From: a virus
Reading direction: 5' to 3' (one strand)
IMG/VR virus record: IMGVR_UViG_3300045110_000277
Span: 22,080 to 86,079 of that record
DNA: 64,000 nucleotides
Shown here: positions 43,402-51,206 of the stretch, piece after piece
How the letters are laid out: each line of letters opens with the position of its first letter
Position numbering within the stretch: position 1 is the stretch's first letter
Program-made: the position numbers and the translations under genes
Notes under the pieces: generated by a model
What the model was told of the DNA's origin: nothing
The model's database searches: none
What the model saw: the letters and a program-made list of their open reading frames with translations, nothing else

Positions 43402-43430
43402 CTGTAACGTGTCCGTTTGGACTACGACAA
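43402..43430 (-). promoter_or_regulatory. Candidate promoter for the secreted protein
   Basis: On the - strand, TTGTCG (43430-43425), a 17-nt spacer and TTACAG (43407-43402). The spacer contains GTCCAAACGGAC, related to the element found upstream of the - strand genes at 52849 and 59327. An AAATATT island (43438-43448) lies just upstream. Confidence 0.45.
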
Positions 43431-43439
43431 GACCCTAGA

Positions 43440-43788
43440 AATATTTGGTACTGACCGACGGGGCGGTGCCTAGAAGGGTGGCCAAATGACCACCTGCACA
43501 GGCCGTAGAGCGGGTGCGCCCGCTCATGCTGGGGAAGGTTAGAGCCCTATACCACCGTCAACCCACGGGTCCTCTTTGCGGAGGTTCACCGCTCCCACCA
43601 CCATCCGTCGGCCTTGGGCACAACTCCCCGGCTGGGTTCGACGCCAGCCTCAGGCGGGGGAGCCAGATTTCCCGGGACAGCTACTCACCTTGGGCTCAGG
43701 GTCGGTGCGCACCGACCCATGGCTTCCGACGAGGTTCCGTTCCCGACCACCCTGCGCACACACCGCCACGCAGGGAAGCTCGCGCACT
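43440..43788. other. Non-coding region dense in hairpins
   Basis: No convincing gene. It holds a 7-bp hairpin at 43508-43525, a nested hairpin around GGCTGG/CCAGCC near 43630-43655, and a perfect 20-bp palindrome GGGTCGGTGCGCACCGACCC at 43699-43718. It may be a structured RNA, an operator region or both. Confidence 0.5.
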
Positions 43789-43961
43789 CTAGTAGACCTC
43801 TCGCCCGGTCGACGGGCCAGCGGTGAGCATGTAGTCGAGCAGCATGATCAGCGCGGCGGTGCCCAGCCCGATAGCCACGGCCAGGCCCAGCACGATGAGC
43901 ACGTACTGCCACCAGCGGAACGGTCCATCGGGTCGTCCCGCTTCTTGCGGCGGCGCCTCAC
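43789..43961 (-). CDS. Small membrane protein, reading frame uncertain
   Basis: GTG 43961 overlaps the upstream stop and begins a basic run (R-R-R-R-K-K-R-D-D-P-M), but that frame stops at 43848. The -1 frame holds the hydrophobic helix V-L-I-V-L-G-L-A-V-A-I-G-L-G-T-A-A-L-I-M and stops at 43789, with no good start of its own. A basic head joined to this helix would be a normal small membrane protein, so a frameshift (programmed or error) is likely. Confidence 0.35.
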
Positions 43962-45073
43962 CGGAGCAGGGCGTTCACGCGGTCGCGCATGATGAGCGGC
44001 TTGTCCTCGGGACCCTTGACGTACGGGTCGATCCAGATGACGCGGTGCGACCACTCGCCCTCCACCTTGCACGGCTGCTTGCGCCAGTGACCCCGGACGA
44101 TCCAGCGGTGCTGCCAGTCCACGCCCTCACCCTCGGGGTGCGGCACGCCCTCCCGGCGACGCAGCTCGATGACGGTGACCCGCTGGTCAGGTAGCCCAGC
44201 ACGCCGCAGCTGACGACGCAGCGGGCGCGGGGTGTCGAGCACACTCAGGTCCACGATGGGCTGCTGCATCAGCCGCCACAGGGCCAGCAGGGTGGCGCTT
44301 GTCGGGTCCCTGCCGGTGGAGTGGACCGGGACGGTGCTCTCGCCCTTGTCGTTGGTGGTGGCGCCCTTGGCGATGCCGTGCAGGTCGACCGCCTCGGGCG
44401 AGAACATCGAGAGGTTGCCCTCCGAGTCGCGGAAGTAGCTCACCAAATCGGGCCTGTCAACGAGCGTTGCCATCGTCACCCCGCGGGGCAGCGGCTGGCC
44501 GAACTGGAACGCGGCCAGGTGGGACATGGAGAACTTGGGCAGCCGGGCGAAGGCGTCACCCAGGTCCTCGCGCAGCAGGACGTTCATCATGTCGGTCTTG
44601 TCGTCCTTGTCGGTGAGCATGTAGACCTCGACGATCCCGCCGACTGCGGCCCACACCAGGGCGTTGGTGGTCAGGAACCGGCCGCGAATGTCCATGTACC
44701 CCAACGGCTTCGGCAGCCACATGAAGCCGGCCATCGTTGGCAGGTCTTCGATGACGATGGCCTCATCGGGCATCGACTCGCCTGCACCGCGGGCCAGGTC
44801 GAGCATGTGCGGTGCGACGTAGAACGTCTCGCCGACCTCCAGGTAGCGGCGCATCCGGGCTGCCAGGGCCTGCCCGTCGCCTTTCAGGTAGCTGGGCAGC
44901 TGGCCGATGGCGGGCATCGGGACCGGCGTCATCTCCCCGTTGGGCCGCCGGTACTGCGACAGGTCCTCGCCGCGCTGGCTGCGCAAGAACCCGTCGAGGT
45001 AGTCCTGGCTGTAGCCGGCGTCGAGGTCCTCGCGCAGCAGGCGCTTGGCGTGCAGCGCGTCAAGCGGTGGCAT
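43958..45073 (-). CDS. Conserved actinophage protein, unknown function
   Basis: 371 aa from ATG 45073, with AAGGGGGG upstream. It begins P-P-L-D-A-L-H-A-K-R-L-L-R-E-D-L-D-A-G-Y-S. A helical N-terminal third is followed by a domain with E-T-F-Y-V-A-P-H-M and A-I-V-I-E-D-L-P-T-M-A-G-F-M-W, and a basic C-terminus (H-R-W-I-V-R-G-H-W). Such proteins recur in actinophages without assigned role. Confidence 0.7.
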   Translation of the reverse strand: MPPLDALHAKRLLREDLDAGYSQDYLDGFLRSQRGEDLSQYRRPNGEMTPVPMPAIGQLPSYLKGDGQALAARMRRYLEVGETFYVAPHMLDLARGAGESMPDEAIVIEDLPTMAGFMWLPKPLGYMDIRGRFLTTNALVWAAVGGIVEVYMLTDKDDKTDMMNVLLREDLGDAFARLPKFSMSHLAAFQFGQPLPRGVTMATLVDRPDLVSYFRDSEGNLSMFSPEAVDLHGIAKGATTNDKGESTVPVHSTGRDPTSATLLALWRLMQQPIVDLSVLDTPRPLRRQLRRAGLPDQRVTVIELRRREGVPHPEGEGVDWQHRWIVRGHWRKQPCKVEGEWSHRVIWIDPYVKGPEDKPLIMRDRVNALLR

Positions 45074-45522
45074 CCCAGACCCCCCTTGACCGGCTGGATG
45101 ACCGAGCCCGACAGGCGAGCGGCGTCCCACGGGTACAGCCCGAAGGCGTCGGGCCACACCAGCTGCAACGCCTCGACCTCCTTCTCCCAGCACACGTGGG
45201 CGATGCGCAGGTCGGACACGTCCTCCATGCGAACGACCATCAGCGGGTGGCTGGCGACGCCCTGCACCGGCTGGTTGACGACCAGCAGGCCCTCGCGCAG
45301 CTTCTCGGCCGCGTTGTTCAGCAGCAGGCCAGCGAGCCGGGAGTCCAGCCCGTAGATGGCCAGCTCCGGCAGGTCGGCCAGCCCGAGGCCCACGGTGTAG
45401 GCGAAGGGCACGTTGGCACCTTCGCCGAACACCGCGACGTTCATGTGCCCGGACTTCTCGACGGCCTCGGCGACCCGCACCATCACGTCCAGCTGGTTGT
45501 CCACGGGGAAGCGGTCAGTCAT
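44929..45522 (-). CDS. DUF4262 protein with a run-on 3' end
   Basis: Start ATG 45522 overlaps the upstream stop. The first about 150 residues match DUF4262: F-A-Y-T-V-G-L near 41, P-E-L-A-I-Y-G-L, and L-V-W-P-D-A-F-G-L-Y-P-W-D near 119. The zero frame then runs 145 nt into the next gene and encodes sequence that is clearly a shadow of it. A +1 shift at the G6 run (45080-45085) would stop at 45060-45062; a -1 shift would fuse the two genes. See the finding on this site. Confidence 0.65.
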   Translation of the reverse strand: MTDRFPVDNQLDVMVRVAEAVEKSGHMNVAVFGEGANVPFAYTVGLGLADLPELAIYGLDSRLAGLLLNNAAEKLREGLLVVNQPVQGVASHPLMVVRMEDVSDLRIAHVCWEKEVEALQLVWPDAFGLYPWDAARLSGSVIQPVKGGLGCHRLTRCTPSACCARTSTPATARTTSTGSCAASAARTCRSTGGPTGR

Positions 45523-46036
45523 CCTTGCCACCCCACCCTCCGGGGATGCGGTCGGTGGCGTACCCGTCGCGCGGGTCGCGGGTCGGCGGCACCTCGTCGA
45601 GGTTCACGTACTCCAGCGACGGCCAGTGGGCCATGCCGATGAACGCCTCCTGGTCGTCCTCGGTGAGCATCACCCGCTCGACGGGCGGCGTGGCGCTGCG
45701 GTCGCCGGGGCTCCACTGGCGGTGCCCTGCCGGGTAGCCGACCAGTCGCATGTCGTCGTTGTGCAGGATGGCGACGCCGATGTCGGTCACGCGAACGACC
45801 GTTGCCGTCCCCTCGTACGGCGGCCGCTGGATCTTGAGCACGTCCCCGACCACGGGCAGCCGGTTGGTGGGCGGCGCGAACTCGGTGGGCGGAACGTCTG
45901 GCCCGGCGACCGCGCCGGTGGCGGTGTGGACCCATGTCGGGCCGCTGCCGCCGGGCACCTTCTTGACCTCCAGCTTGCACGTCGCGCAGACCAGCCCGTC
46001 GTGCGTCTCGATGGGTGCTGCCTTGTGGATGCTCAC
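45515..46036 (-). CDS. Hypothetical protein with N-terminal C-x2-C
   Basis: 173 aa from GTG 46036 with GGAGG upstream, overlapping the Lsr2 stop. C-A-T-C-K near 18 is followed by a beta-rich middle (V-V-G-D-V-L-K-I, A-T-V-V-R-V-T-D-I-G-V-A-I-L) and an acidic C-terminus. A dispersed palindrome (45794-45803) lies in the middle strand region. Unknown family. Confidence 0.65.
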   Translation of the reverse strand: MSIHKAAPIETHDGLVCATCKLEVKKVPGGSGPTWVHTATGAVAGPDVPPTEFAPPTNRLPVVGDVLKIQRPPYEGTATVVRVTDIGVAILHNDDMRLVGYPAGHRQWSPGDRSATPPVERVMLTEDDQEAFIGMAHWPSLEYVNLDEVPPTRDPRDGYATDRIPGGWGGKDD

Positions 46037-46398
46037 GCTGCTGCCTCCTTGTGTGCGTCGTTGTAGGCAGCGCGGACGGCCTCGGGGATCTTGCCCCGCG
46101 GTCCGACCTCGAAGCCCCGGCTGAGAGCCCACGTGCGGATCTCCTTGTTGTGCTGGGCGGTGGCCCGACTGTTGTCCCGCTTGCCGCTGTCCGGGATCGG
46201 CGCCGTGGCCTTGCGCGCCTTGCCCTTGGCGACCAGCCTGCCCGCCCGCAGGTACGGGTCCAGCGCAACGGTGAAGTCGCGCAGGTGCTCGGCGGACAGG
46301 TCGATCTGGTAGGTGTCGCCGGACACTGACAGGAACGTCAGCGTCTGCACCGCCTCCGCGCTGCCGTCGATGTCGTCGATCAACATGATCTTCTGCAT
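46033..46398 (-). CDS. lsr2: Lsr2-like nucleoid-associated protein
   Basis: 121 aa. The N-terminal dimerisation domain (Q-K-I-M-L-I-D-D-I-D-G, Y-Q-I-D-L-S) and C-terminal DNA-binding domain (I-R-T-W-A-L-S-R-G-F-E-V, P-R-G-K-I-P) are full length; the minor-groove R-G-R of host Lsr2 is R-G-K here. Lsr2 silences AT-rich foreign DNA in actinobacteria. A phage copy could compete with or poison host silencing, or regulate phage genes. Confidence 0.88.
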   Translation of the reverse strand: MQKIMLIDDIDGSAEAVQTLTFLSVSGDTYQIDLSAEHLRDFTVALDPYLRAGRLVAKGKARKATAPIPDSGKRDNSRATAQHNKEIRTWALSRGFEVGPRGKIPEAVRAAYNDAHKEAAA

Positions 46399-46748
46399 CA
46401 GCGTGTCCTCTCCCAATGCTCCTTGCGCACGTCCACCGGGTGGATGCGCTGCCCGTCGATCCCGTGGGTCAGATACCCGTCGGGGTAGGCGATGCGAGCG
46501 TGCGTGGCCGGCTCCATCGACGGCAGCCGGAACACCTGCGTCTTGACGGCGCTGCACCTGATGCACTCGAACACCCGGGTCGCCTCGATCAGCGTGCCCC
46601 GAGTGTTCTCCACCAGGTCGTAGTCGCCGGACCAGTCCCACTGGTGCCCGGTCATCCCGCGTCGGCAGAGCAGGAAGTCGGTGTTCACGTCGGCCAACGG
46701 GATCTTGGCCCGACTCCGCGTCCGCCTCTGTGCCAGCTTGGTAGCCAC
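46398..46748 (-). CDS. Zinc-binding hypothetical protein coupled to lsr2
   Basis: 116 aa from GTG 46748 with GAGAGGAG upstream; its stop overlaps the lsr2 start (TGATG). Contains L-L-C-R-R-G-M-T-G-H-Q-W-D-W near 27 and C-I-R-C near 62, a likely zinc site. The G-H-x-W pattern is common in small actinophage zinc proteins. Confidence 0.65.
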   Translation of the reverse strand: MATKLAQRRTRSRAKIPLADVNTDFLLCRRGMTGHQWDWSGDYDLVENTRGTLIEATRVFECIRCSAVKTQVFRLPSMEPATHARIAYPDGYLTHGIDGQRIHPVDVRKEHWERTR

Positions 46749-46749
46749 G

Positions 46750-47460
46750 TCAGCTCCTCTCTGCCGCCTGGGCCTGGTCCGCGAAGCAGGTCCAGGTGCC
46801 GTCGTCGTTCTGATCTGCGTTCTCGGTGGTGACGGCGATGCCGCACACCTTGCACACGTCGTCGGTGCCCTCCCCGCCCGTATCCGCATCCTGCACGGCC
46901 GAAGCGGTGAGGTCGGAGTCTTGGGCGGGGAGGGAGTCCTCGGCGGGCTGGGCTGGAGCTGACCGGTCGAACCTGTCAACGACCGTTGGCGGCAGGTCCT
47001 TCTTCGGCGCTACGTGGCCAGACTCCTCGCGCCACTGTTGCACCGAGTGCGGCTCGGTCGGCCCTTCCGGGCAGCGGCAGAGCCTGATGTGCATCATGCA
47101 CTTCTCGCACGTCGTCCAGCCGATGACCAGCGGGGCCTTGTGGCCGGGCACGTCGTACAGGATCGAGAGCATTGTGTTCGCGTCCCGGAAGGTGTACGAG
47201 CTCTTGAGCTGCTCGCGCAGGTCGATGCGCACCGACTCCTCGACCTGAGGGTCCATCGACGCCCGCTCCGCGGACAGCCGGGATGCACCGACCAGTGGGT
47301 CTCGGATGTCCGCGTGCGTCACGGTGGCGAGCACGTCGTCCATCTCCTTGGCCATGGCGCGCAGCTTGCCCATCACCTTGGACTGGTTCAGGTCGACCTG
47401 CCCTGCCTTGAAGTCGTACATCTCCAGCTGGTCGAGCAGCTCCGTGAGCTGACCTGCCAT
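46750..47460 (-). CDS. Hypothetical protein with two Cys pairs
   Basis: 236 aa from ATG 47460, eight bases after GGAGG. A helical N-terminal half carries a conserved A-x-M-D-P-Q-V-E-E region. C-E-K-C near 118 and a C-terminal C-K-V-C near 206 suggest zinc sites separated by a Pro/Asp-rich linker. It begins the transcript segment that leads into lsr2. Confidence 0.65.
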   Translation of the reverse strand: MAGQLTELLDQLEMYDFKAGQVDLNQSKVMGKLRAMAKEMDDVLATVTHADIRDPLVGASRLSAERASMDPQVEESVRIDLREQLKSSYTFRDANTMLSILYDVPGHKAPLVIGWTTCEKCMMHIRLCRCPEGPTEPHSVQQWREESGHVAPKKDLPPTVVDRFDRSAPAQPAEDSLPAQDSDLTASAVQDADTGGEGTDDVCKVCGIAVTTENADQNDDGTWTCFADQAQAAERS

Positions 47461-47502
47461 GCGTTCCTCCAAATATTTGTGGCGGGGTAAGGGATTCTGG
47501 CC

Positions 47503-48360
47503 CTAGCCAGCCAGCTGCTTGCGCTCGGTCCGCTCCAACGCGGCGCCTGCCATCAGCTCCTGGGCGGACGGGATGCTGTTGAGCAGGGTGAGCCCTTCGG
47601 GGCCGATCCCGGACATGAGCACGGTGCGCTGAGCGGACAGCCGCTGGCGCTCCAAGGTGAGCAGCGCCCGCTCCAGGTCAGCCTGGCACTCCCGGGCGAC
47701 CTCGTTCAGCGCCTCCTGCAACCCGACCACCTTCACGGTGACCGAGACGGCCAGCGAGGCGATGCCCAGCTCGACGCCAGCAGCGAGCGCGTCGCCGCGC
47801 ATCTTGGCCACGTCGGAGTTGATCCGCTCGGCGTACCGGGACCACTTGGTGGTCCACGTCTCGACCTGCTTGGTCTTGTCTGCCCACTCGGAGCGCACCG
47901 CGTCCTGCCGCTCGGTGAGCACCTCGCTGGCGAACTGCTTGATCTGGGCCTTGAGGCCGGCGAAGTCGTTGTTTACCAGCTGCTCCAGGCTCTTGCGCTC
48001 GCTGGCGGACAGCACCTTGCCGAGCGGGTTGCCCTCGCGCATCTGATCGAGCAGCGCCTGTTGGTCCTCGCTGGGCTCCAGGGTGACGTGCTGGTGCCGC
48101 ATGTAGCTGGTGACGTAGAGCTTCCCGTCGGGCGTGCGGGTTCCGGTGTCGAGCTGCGGCTGGGTGGCGGCTGCCTCGAAGTCACGGTTGTCGTGGTCGG
48201 CCGTGTGGTACTCGATCATCCGGTCCTTGTTCCACTTGCTGAGCTGCCACGGGTGGCCGTGGTACTGCTGGATGTGCGACCGCAGGTCCTTCGCGGTCAT
48301 CCCCTCCCACGGGGCCACCGGGTGCGGCGGCAGTGGCGTCTCGGTCACAGTCTCGGTCAC
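47503..48360 (-). CDS. Coiled-coil hypothetical protein
   Basis: 285 aa from GTG 48360 with GAGGAG upstream. The N-terminal third has an H-x-x-Y-H-G-H-P-W motif; residues about 125-270 form a long helical region with repeated Ala/Glu/Leu. No enzyme motif. It may be a structural or scaffold protein in the host takeover set. Confidence 0.6.
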   Translation of the reverse strand: MTETVTETPLPPHPVAPWEGMTAKDLRSHIQQYHGHPWQLSKWNKDRMIEYHTADHDNRDFEAAATQPQLDTGTRTPDGKLYVTSYMRHQHVTLEPSEDQQALLDQMREGNPLGKVLSASERKSLEQLVNNDFAGLKAQIKQFASEVLTERQDAVRSEWADKTKQVETWTTKWSRYAERINSDVAKMRGDALAAGVELGIASLAVSVTVKVVGLQEALNEVARECQADLERALLTLERQRLSAQRTVLMSGIGPEGLTLLNSIPSAQELMAGAALERTERKQLAG

Positions 48361-48653
48361 AGGTGCTCCTCGGGTGGGTCCTGGTAGGTGATCAGGTCCA
48401 TCGCCATCGCCAGTCGCAGCGGGGTGATGTCGGTGCCGTAGGCGTCGAAGTAGCCACGGCAGACGGCGCGGTCGCCGTCGAGCGTCGCGTGGCAGGTGAG
48501 CGCCGTGTCCTTGCTGTGGTTCTCATGCACCAGGTCTGCCAACCTGCCGGGCATGAGCTGCATCAGGTTGCCGGGTCGGAACACGCACGTCCTGCACCGG
48601 TCGGCGAGCACGTGGACGGTGCCCGAGTGGTAAGGGCCGCGGACCCTACTCAT
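48357..48653 (-). CDS. Conserved small phage protein with C-x2-C
   Basis: 98 aa, ATG overlapping the upstream stop. C-R-T-C-V-F-R-P-G-N-L-M near 19 followed by A-L-T-C-H and A-V-C-R-G is a family found very widely in actinophages; the Cys/His set suggests one zinc. Function unknown. Confidence 0.75.
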   Translation of the reverse strand: MSRVRGPYHSGTVHVLADRCRTCVFRPGNLMQLMPGRLADLVHENHSKDTALTCHATLDGDRAVCRGYFDAYGTDITPLRLAMAMDLITYQDPPEEHL

Positions 48654-48891
48654 CGAACGGGAACAGCGGCGCGATGGAGATCTCGATGCCGGTCTCACCC
48701 TCGAACTCCTTCTGCAGGGTGGCCTGGCGGTGCAGCGCCTCCGGTGCCGTGGTCGGTCCATACGCGGTGCGGTGGGCCATGTCGGCCACGATGACCACGT
48801 ACGGCTGGTTCAGCTCCTCAGCGGCGGCCTGGGTCTCCAGGTCGGTGAGTAGCTGCCCGGCAGCCTCCAGTACCTCTCTGGGCACGCTCAT
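48646..48891 (-). CDS. Small hypothetical protein
   Basis: 81 aa, ATGA overlap with the RuvB-like gene. Helical start, then a strand V-V-I-V-A-D-M-A-H-R-T and an acidic end P-L-F-P-F-D-E. Unknown. Confidence 0.6.
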   Translation of the reverse strand: MSVPREVLEAAGQLLTDLETQAAAEELNQPYVVIVADMAHRTAYGPTTAPEALHRQATLQKEFEGETGIEISIAPLFPFDE

Positions 48892-49952
48892 GCGCTCATC
48901 GCCTCCTCGACCAGGGCCTGCGCCCTCTCGAAGCCCATGCCGGTCAGTTCCCGGCCCTTGCTGGTCACCTGCACCATGCCCTTCTGGATCAGCAGCTTCT
49001 CGGTGATCCTCAGCTGCTCCTCGTCCAGCAGGGCCCGCAGCGTGCCGATGCCCGCGTGGCCGCCGTAGCCGTACAGCCCGGTCAGGTAGCCCTGGGCCAG
49101 CTGGTCGAGCCCGTCGTCGGTGAGCCGGCCCCACTCCAGGGCCATCGACAGGTCGTAGCCCTCCGGGCCGAGCGACGGGCCGTCGGTCAGGGTGATGTTG
49201 CGGACGCTGATCAGCAGCATCCCCATCCGCCGCGGGTTGTTGTTGCAGGCCATGGCGATGCGGGTCAGCCAGTCCTGCTCCTCGGGTAGCGGCAGGCCGT
49301 CGGTGGTGCCGAAGCCGAGCCGCCTGGCGTGCGCCAGGGCGATCAGCGCGGCCTCCTCGTCGGTGTACGGGTCGAGCACCGGTCGCAGCACGAACCGGTC
49401 GAGGATGGTCTCGGGCAGCTTCTGCGCGTCGGTGGTGGCGCCGATGATCGTGATGCCGGGCGAGGTGACAACGCCCGTTGGCGTCACCAGTTCGCCGTCC
49501 TGCATCAGCTGGAGCAGCCACTCGCCGCGAGCCTTGCCGCGGTTGAAGATGCGGTGGATCTCGTCCAGGAACAGCACGTCGCCGCGTCGCATCGCGTGCA
49601 GCGCAGCCTTGACTTCCCGGTCACCGACGAGCCCGCCAAGCTCCACCATGCCGACTCCGAGCCGGTGTGCGGTGAGCTTGGCGAGTGTGGTCTTGCCGAT
49701 GCCGGGCGTACCGGACGAGAGCAGCATGTGGTCCATCACCGTGCCGGTCTTGCGTGCGGCGGTGATCGCGGTGAGGATCTGCAACCGCGCCGTCTCCTGG
49801 CCCACGAAGTCGGGGAAGGACTGCGGGTAAGGGCCGTCGCCGAATATTTCTGCGCCGACTTTGCGCTTGGGCCCTAGCCCCGCCTTACCGTTCGCCATGT
49901 CGCCACGGGCCAGCCGCCACGCGGCCATCTGCATCCCGGGGATGTACGTCAT
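48888..49952 (-). CDS. RuvB-like AAA+ ATPase
   Basis: 354 aa. Walker A G-T-P-G-I-G-K-T-T at 81-89, Walker B V-L-F-L-D-E-I-H at 126-133, sensor-1 G-A-T-T-D near 173 and an arginine finger region D-R-F-V-L-R near 184. The C-terminal winged helix (Q-K-G-M-V-Q-V-T-S-K-G-R) is like RuvB. RuvB drives branch migration with RuvA; neither RuvA nor RuvC is visible nearby, so the partner may be host or absent. Confidence 0.8.
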   Translation of the reverse strand: MTYIPGMQMAAWRLARGDMANGKAGLGPKRKVGAEIFGDGPYPQSFPDFVGQETARLQILTAITAARKTGTVMDHMLLSSGTPGIGKTTLAKLTAHRLGVGMVELGGLVGDREVKAALHAMRRGDVLFLDEIHRIFNRGKARGEWLLQLMQDGELVTPTGVVTSPGITIIGATTDAQKLPETILDRFVLRPVLDPYTDEEAALIALAHARRLGFGTTDGLPLPEEQDWLTRIAMACNNNPRRMGMLLISVRNITLTDGPSLGPEGYDLSMALEWGRLTDDGLDQLAQGYLTGLYGYGGHAGIGTLRALLDEEQLRITEKLLIQKGMVQVTSKGRELTGMGFERAQALVEEAMSA

Positions 49953-50254
49953 TCGTCCTCACCTCCCAGCAGATCCGACACGTTGTCGGGGATCTCGATT
50001 GCGGACACGATGGTCTCTGCGGCCTCCTCGGACAGCCGGTGGTCCGGCTTTGGCATGATCGTGTTGTTCGGCGCATCACAGGTGAGCACCGCGTCGATGA
50101 TGCCTCTCAGCGACATTAGGTTGACCTTGACCAAGATGAGCGGGCAGTCGTCCAGGCACAGGTCGTAGACGGTGGTCACCGACGCCATCAGCTCGCTGAT
50201 AGCGACCTGGGACGCAGCGTCGATCTTCTCGAACGGAGTGCCGCCCTCACTCAC
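49949..50254 (-). CDS. Hypothetical helical protein
   Basis: 101 aa from GTG 50254, GTGA overlap. Acidic, helical, with V-Y-D-L-C-L-D-D-C-P-L-I-L-V-K-V-N-L near the middle. Coupled to the RuvB-like gene (ATGA). Unknown partner role. Confidence 0.6.
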   Translation of the reverse strand: MSEGGTPFEKIDAASQVAISELMASVTTVYDLCLDDCPLILVKVNLMSLRGIIDAVLTCDAPNNTIMPKPDHRLSEEAAETIVSAIEIPDNVSDLLGGEDE

Positions 50255-50652
50255 GGGCTCGCCTCCACTAGCTCGGCCCACGGGTCTTCGCCGTTTGGGC
50301 TGTTGTTCCATGAGCAGTTGTTGCACGACACCCACATCACGTCAGTCTGGGTGTCGGGCTGCTCATCGGCTGCGTGCTCGATGTAGGCGTGATCCATCTT
50401 CTTGTTGCGCCACACCTGGTCTACCGCCAGCGTGCTGGTGGAGCGCATGATCAGGTGCTCGCCGCTCTTGCAGACAGGGCAGGCCATGCGCGTGTACTCC
50501 GCCTCGAAGGCGGTCTGGTCGTCGATGTCGACCTCGCCACCCTGGGACAGCAGGTCGAGCATCACGCCCCGTGCGTCGTTCTGCATCTCCTCCTCGGTGG
50601 CGTCGTCCTCCACGTCCACGTTGATCGTCAGGGTCGCGTCGACCGACTTCAT
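50251..50652 (-). CDS. Zinc-ribbon hypothetical protein
   Basis: 133 aa, ATGA overlap with the WGR gene. The N-terminal half is acidic beta; C-P-V-C-K near 58 and C-N-N-C-S near 109 give a four-Cys zinc ribbon. Unknown function. Confidence 0.65.
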   Translation of the reverse strand: MKSVDATLTINVDVEDDATEEEMQNDARGVMLDLLSQGGEVDIDDQTAFEAEYTRMACPVCKSGEHLIMRSTSTLAVDQVWRNKKMDHAYIEHAADEQPDTQTDVMWVSCNNCSWNNSPNGEDPWAELVEASP

Positions 50653-51206
50653 CGGGCGCCCTCCATGGCCATGTGCAGCACGTCCTCGACGAACTCCAGC
50701 TGACCGTCCGCCTTGAGAACGGACGTTCGCAGCGTCTCCAGCTGCTCCCGGAGGCCGTTGCGGACCTGGAACGCCTGCGCCTGCTCCTCCTGGGTGCCGT
50801 ACGCCAGCCGGCGCACCCGGTCCACCTCGCCGGAGAAGTCGAGGAACACGTTGGCGACGGCCTGCTCGCGGGTGACGCTGATCGGCTTGGCACCGGCGTT
50901 GATCCCGGCGCTCTCCAGCAGGTCACGGGCGAACGAGTCGATCTTCTGCTTGCCGTCCCCGGCCCGCTCCGAGTAGCCCTTGTGCCGCTTCTCGTACAGC
51001 TTCCGGTCGATGGCGGCCTGCGCCTCGATCTCGTTGCCGAACACGGCCACCTGGTTCTGGCCCTTGGAGCCGCGCCGTCCCCACTGGAACAGGACGCGCA
51101 CGTCGGTGCTCTCGTCGTCCTCGATCAGGTAGGCCCGGTAGAACTTGTCGCTGTTGACGCCGGGGTCCTGGTAGCTGACCTGCTCGACGGTGCCGTGGTA
51201 CGTCAT
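50649..51206 (-). CDS. WGR-domain protein
   Basis: 185 aa. Residues about 18-80 form a WGR domain (F-Y-R-A-Y-L-I, F-Q-W-G-R-R-G, E-A-Q-A-A-I-D-R-K-L-Y-E-K-R), a nucleic-acid-binding fold found in PARPs and MolR-type regulators. The rest is helical. Phage WGR proteins may sense DNA ends or breaks; the location in a block with Ku, ligase and RuvB fits, but is not proof. Confidence 0.7.
   Translation of the reverse strand: MTYHGTVEQVSYQDPGVNSDKFYRAYLIEDDESTDVRVLFQWGRRGSKGQNQVAVFGNEIEAQAAIDRKLYEKRHKGYSERAGDGKQKIDSFARDLLESAGINAGAKPISVTREQAVANVFLDFSGEVDRVRRLAYGTQEEQAQAFQVRNGLREQLETLRTSVLKADGQLEFVEDVLHMAMEGAR

Noticed and set aside
43531-43575. Possible suppressor tRNA with CTA anticodon-like loop
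   Set aside because: The loop CTCTAAC is attractive, but the flanking stems have several mismatches and no acceptor or T-arm could be placed.
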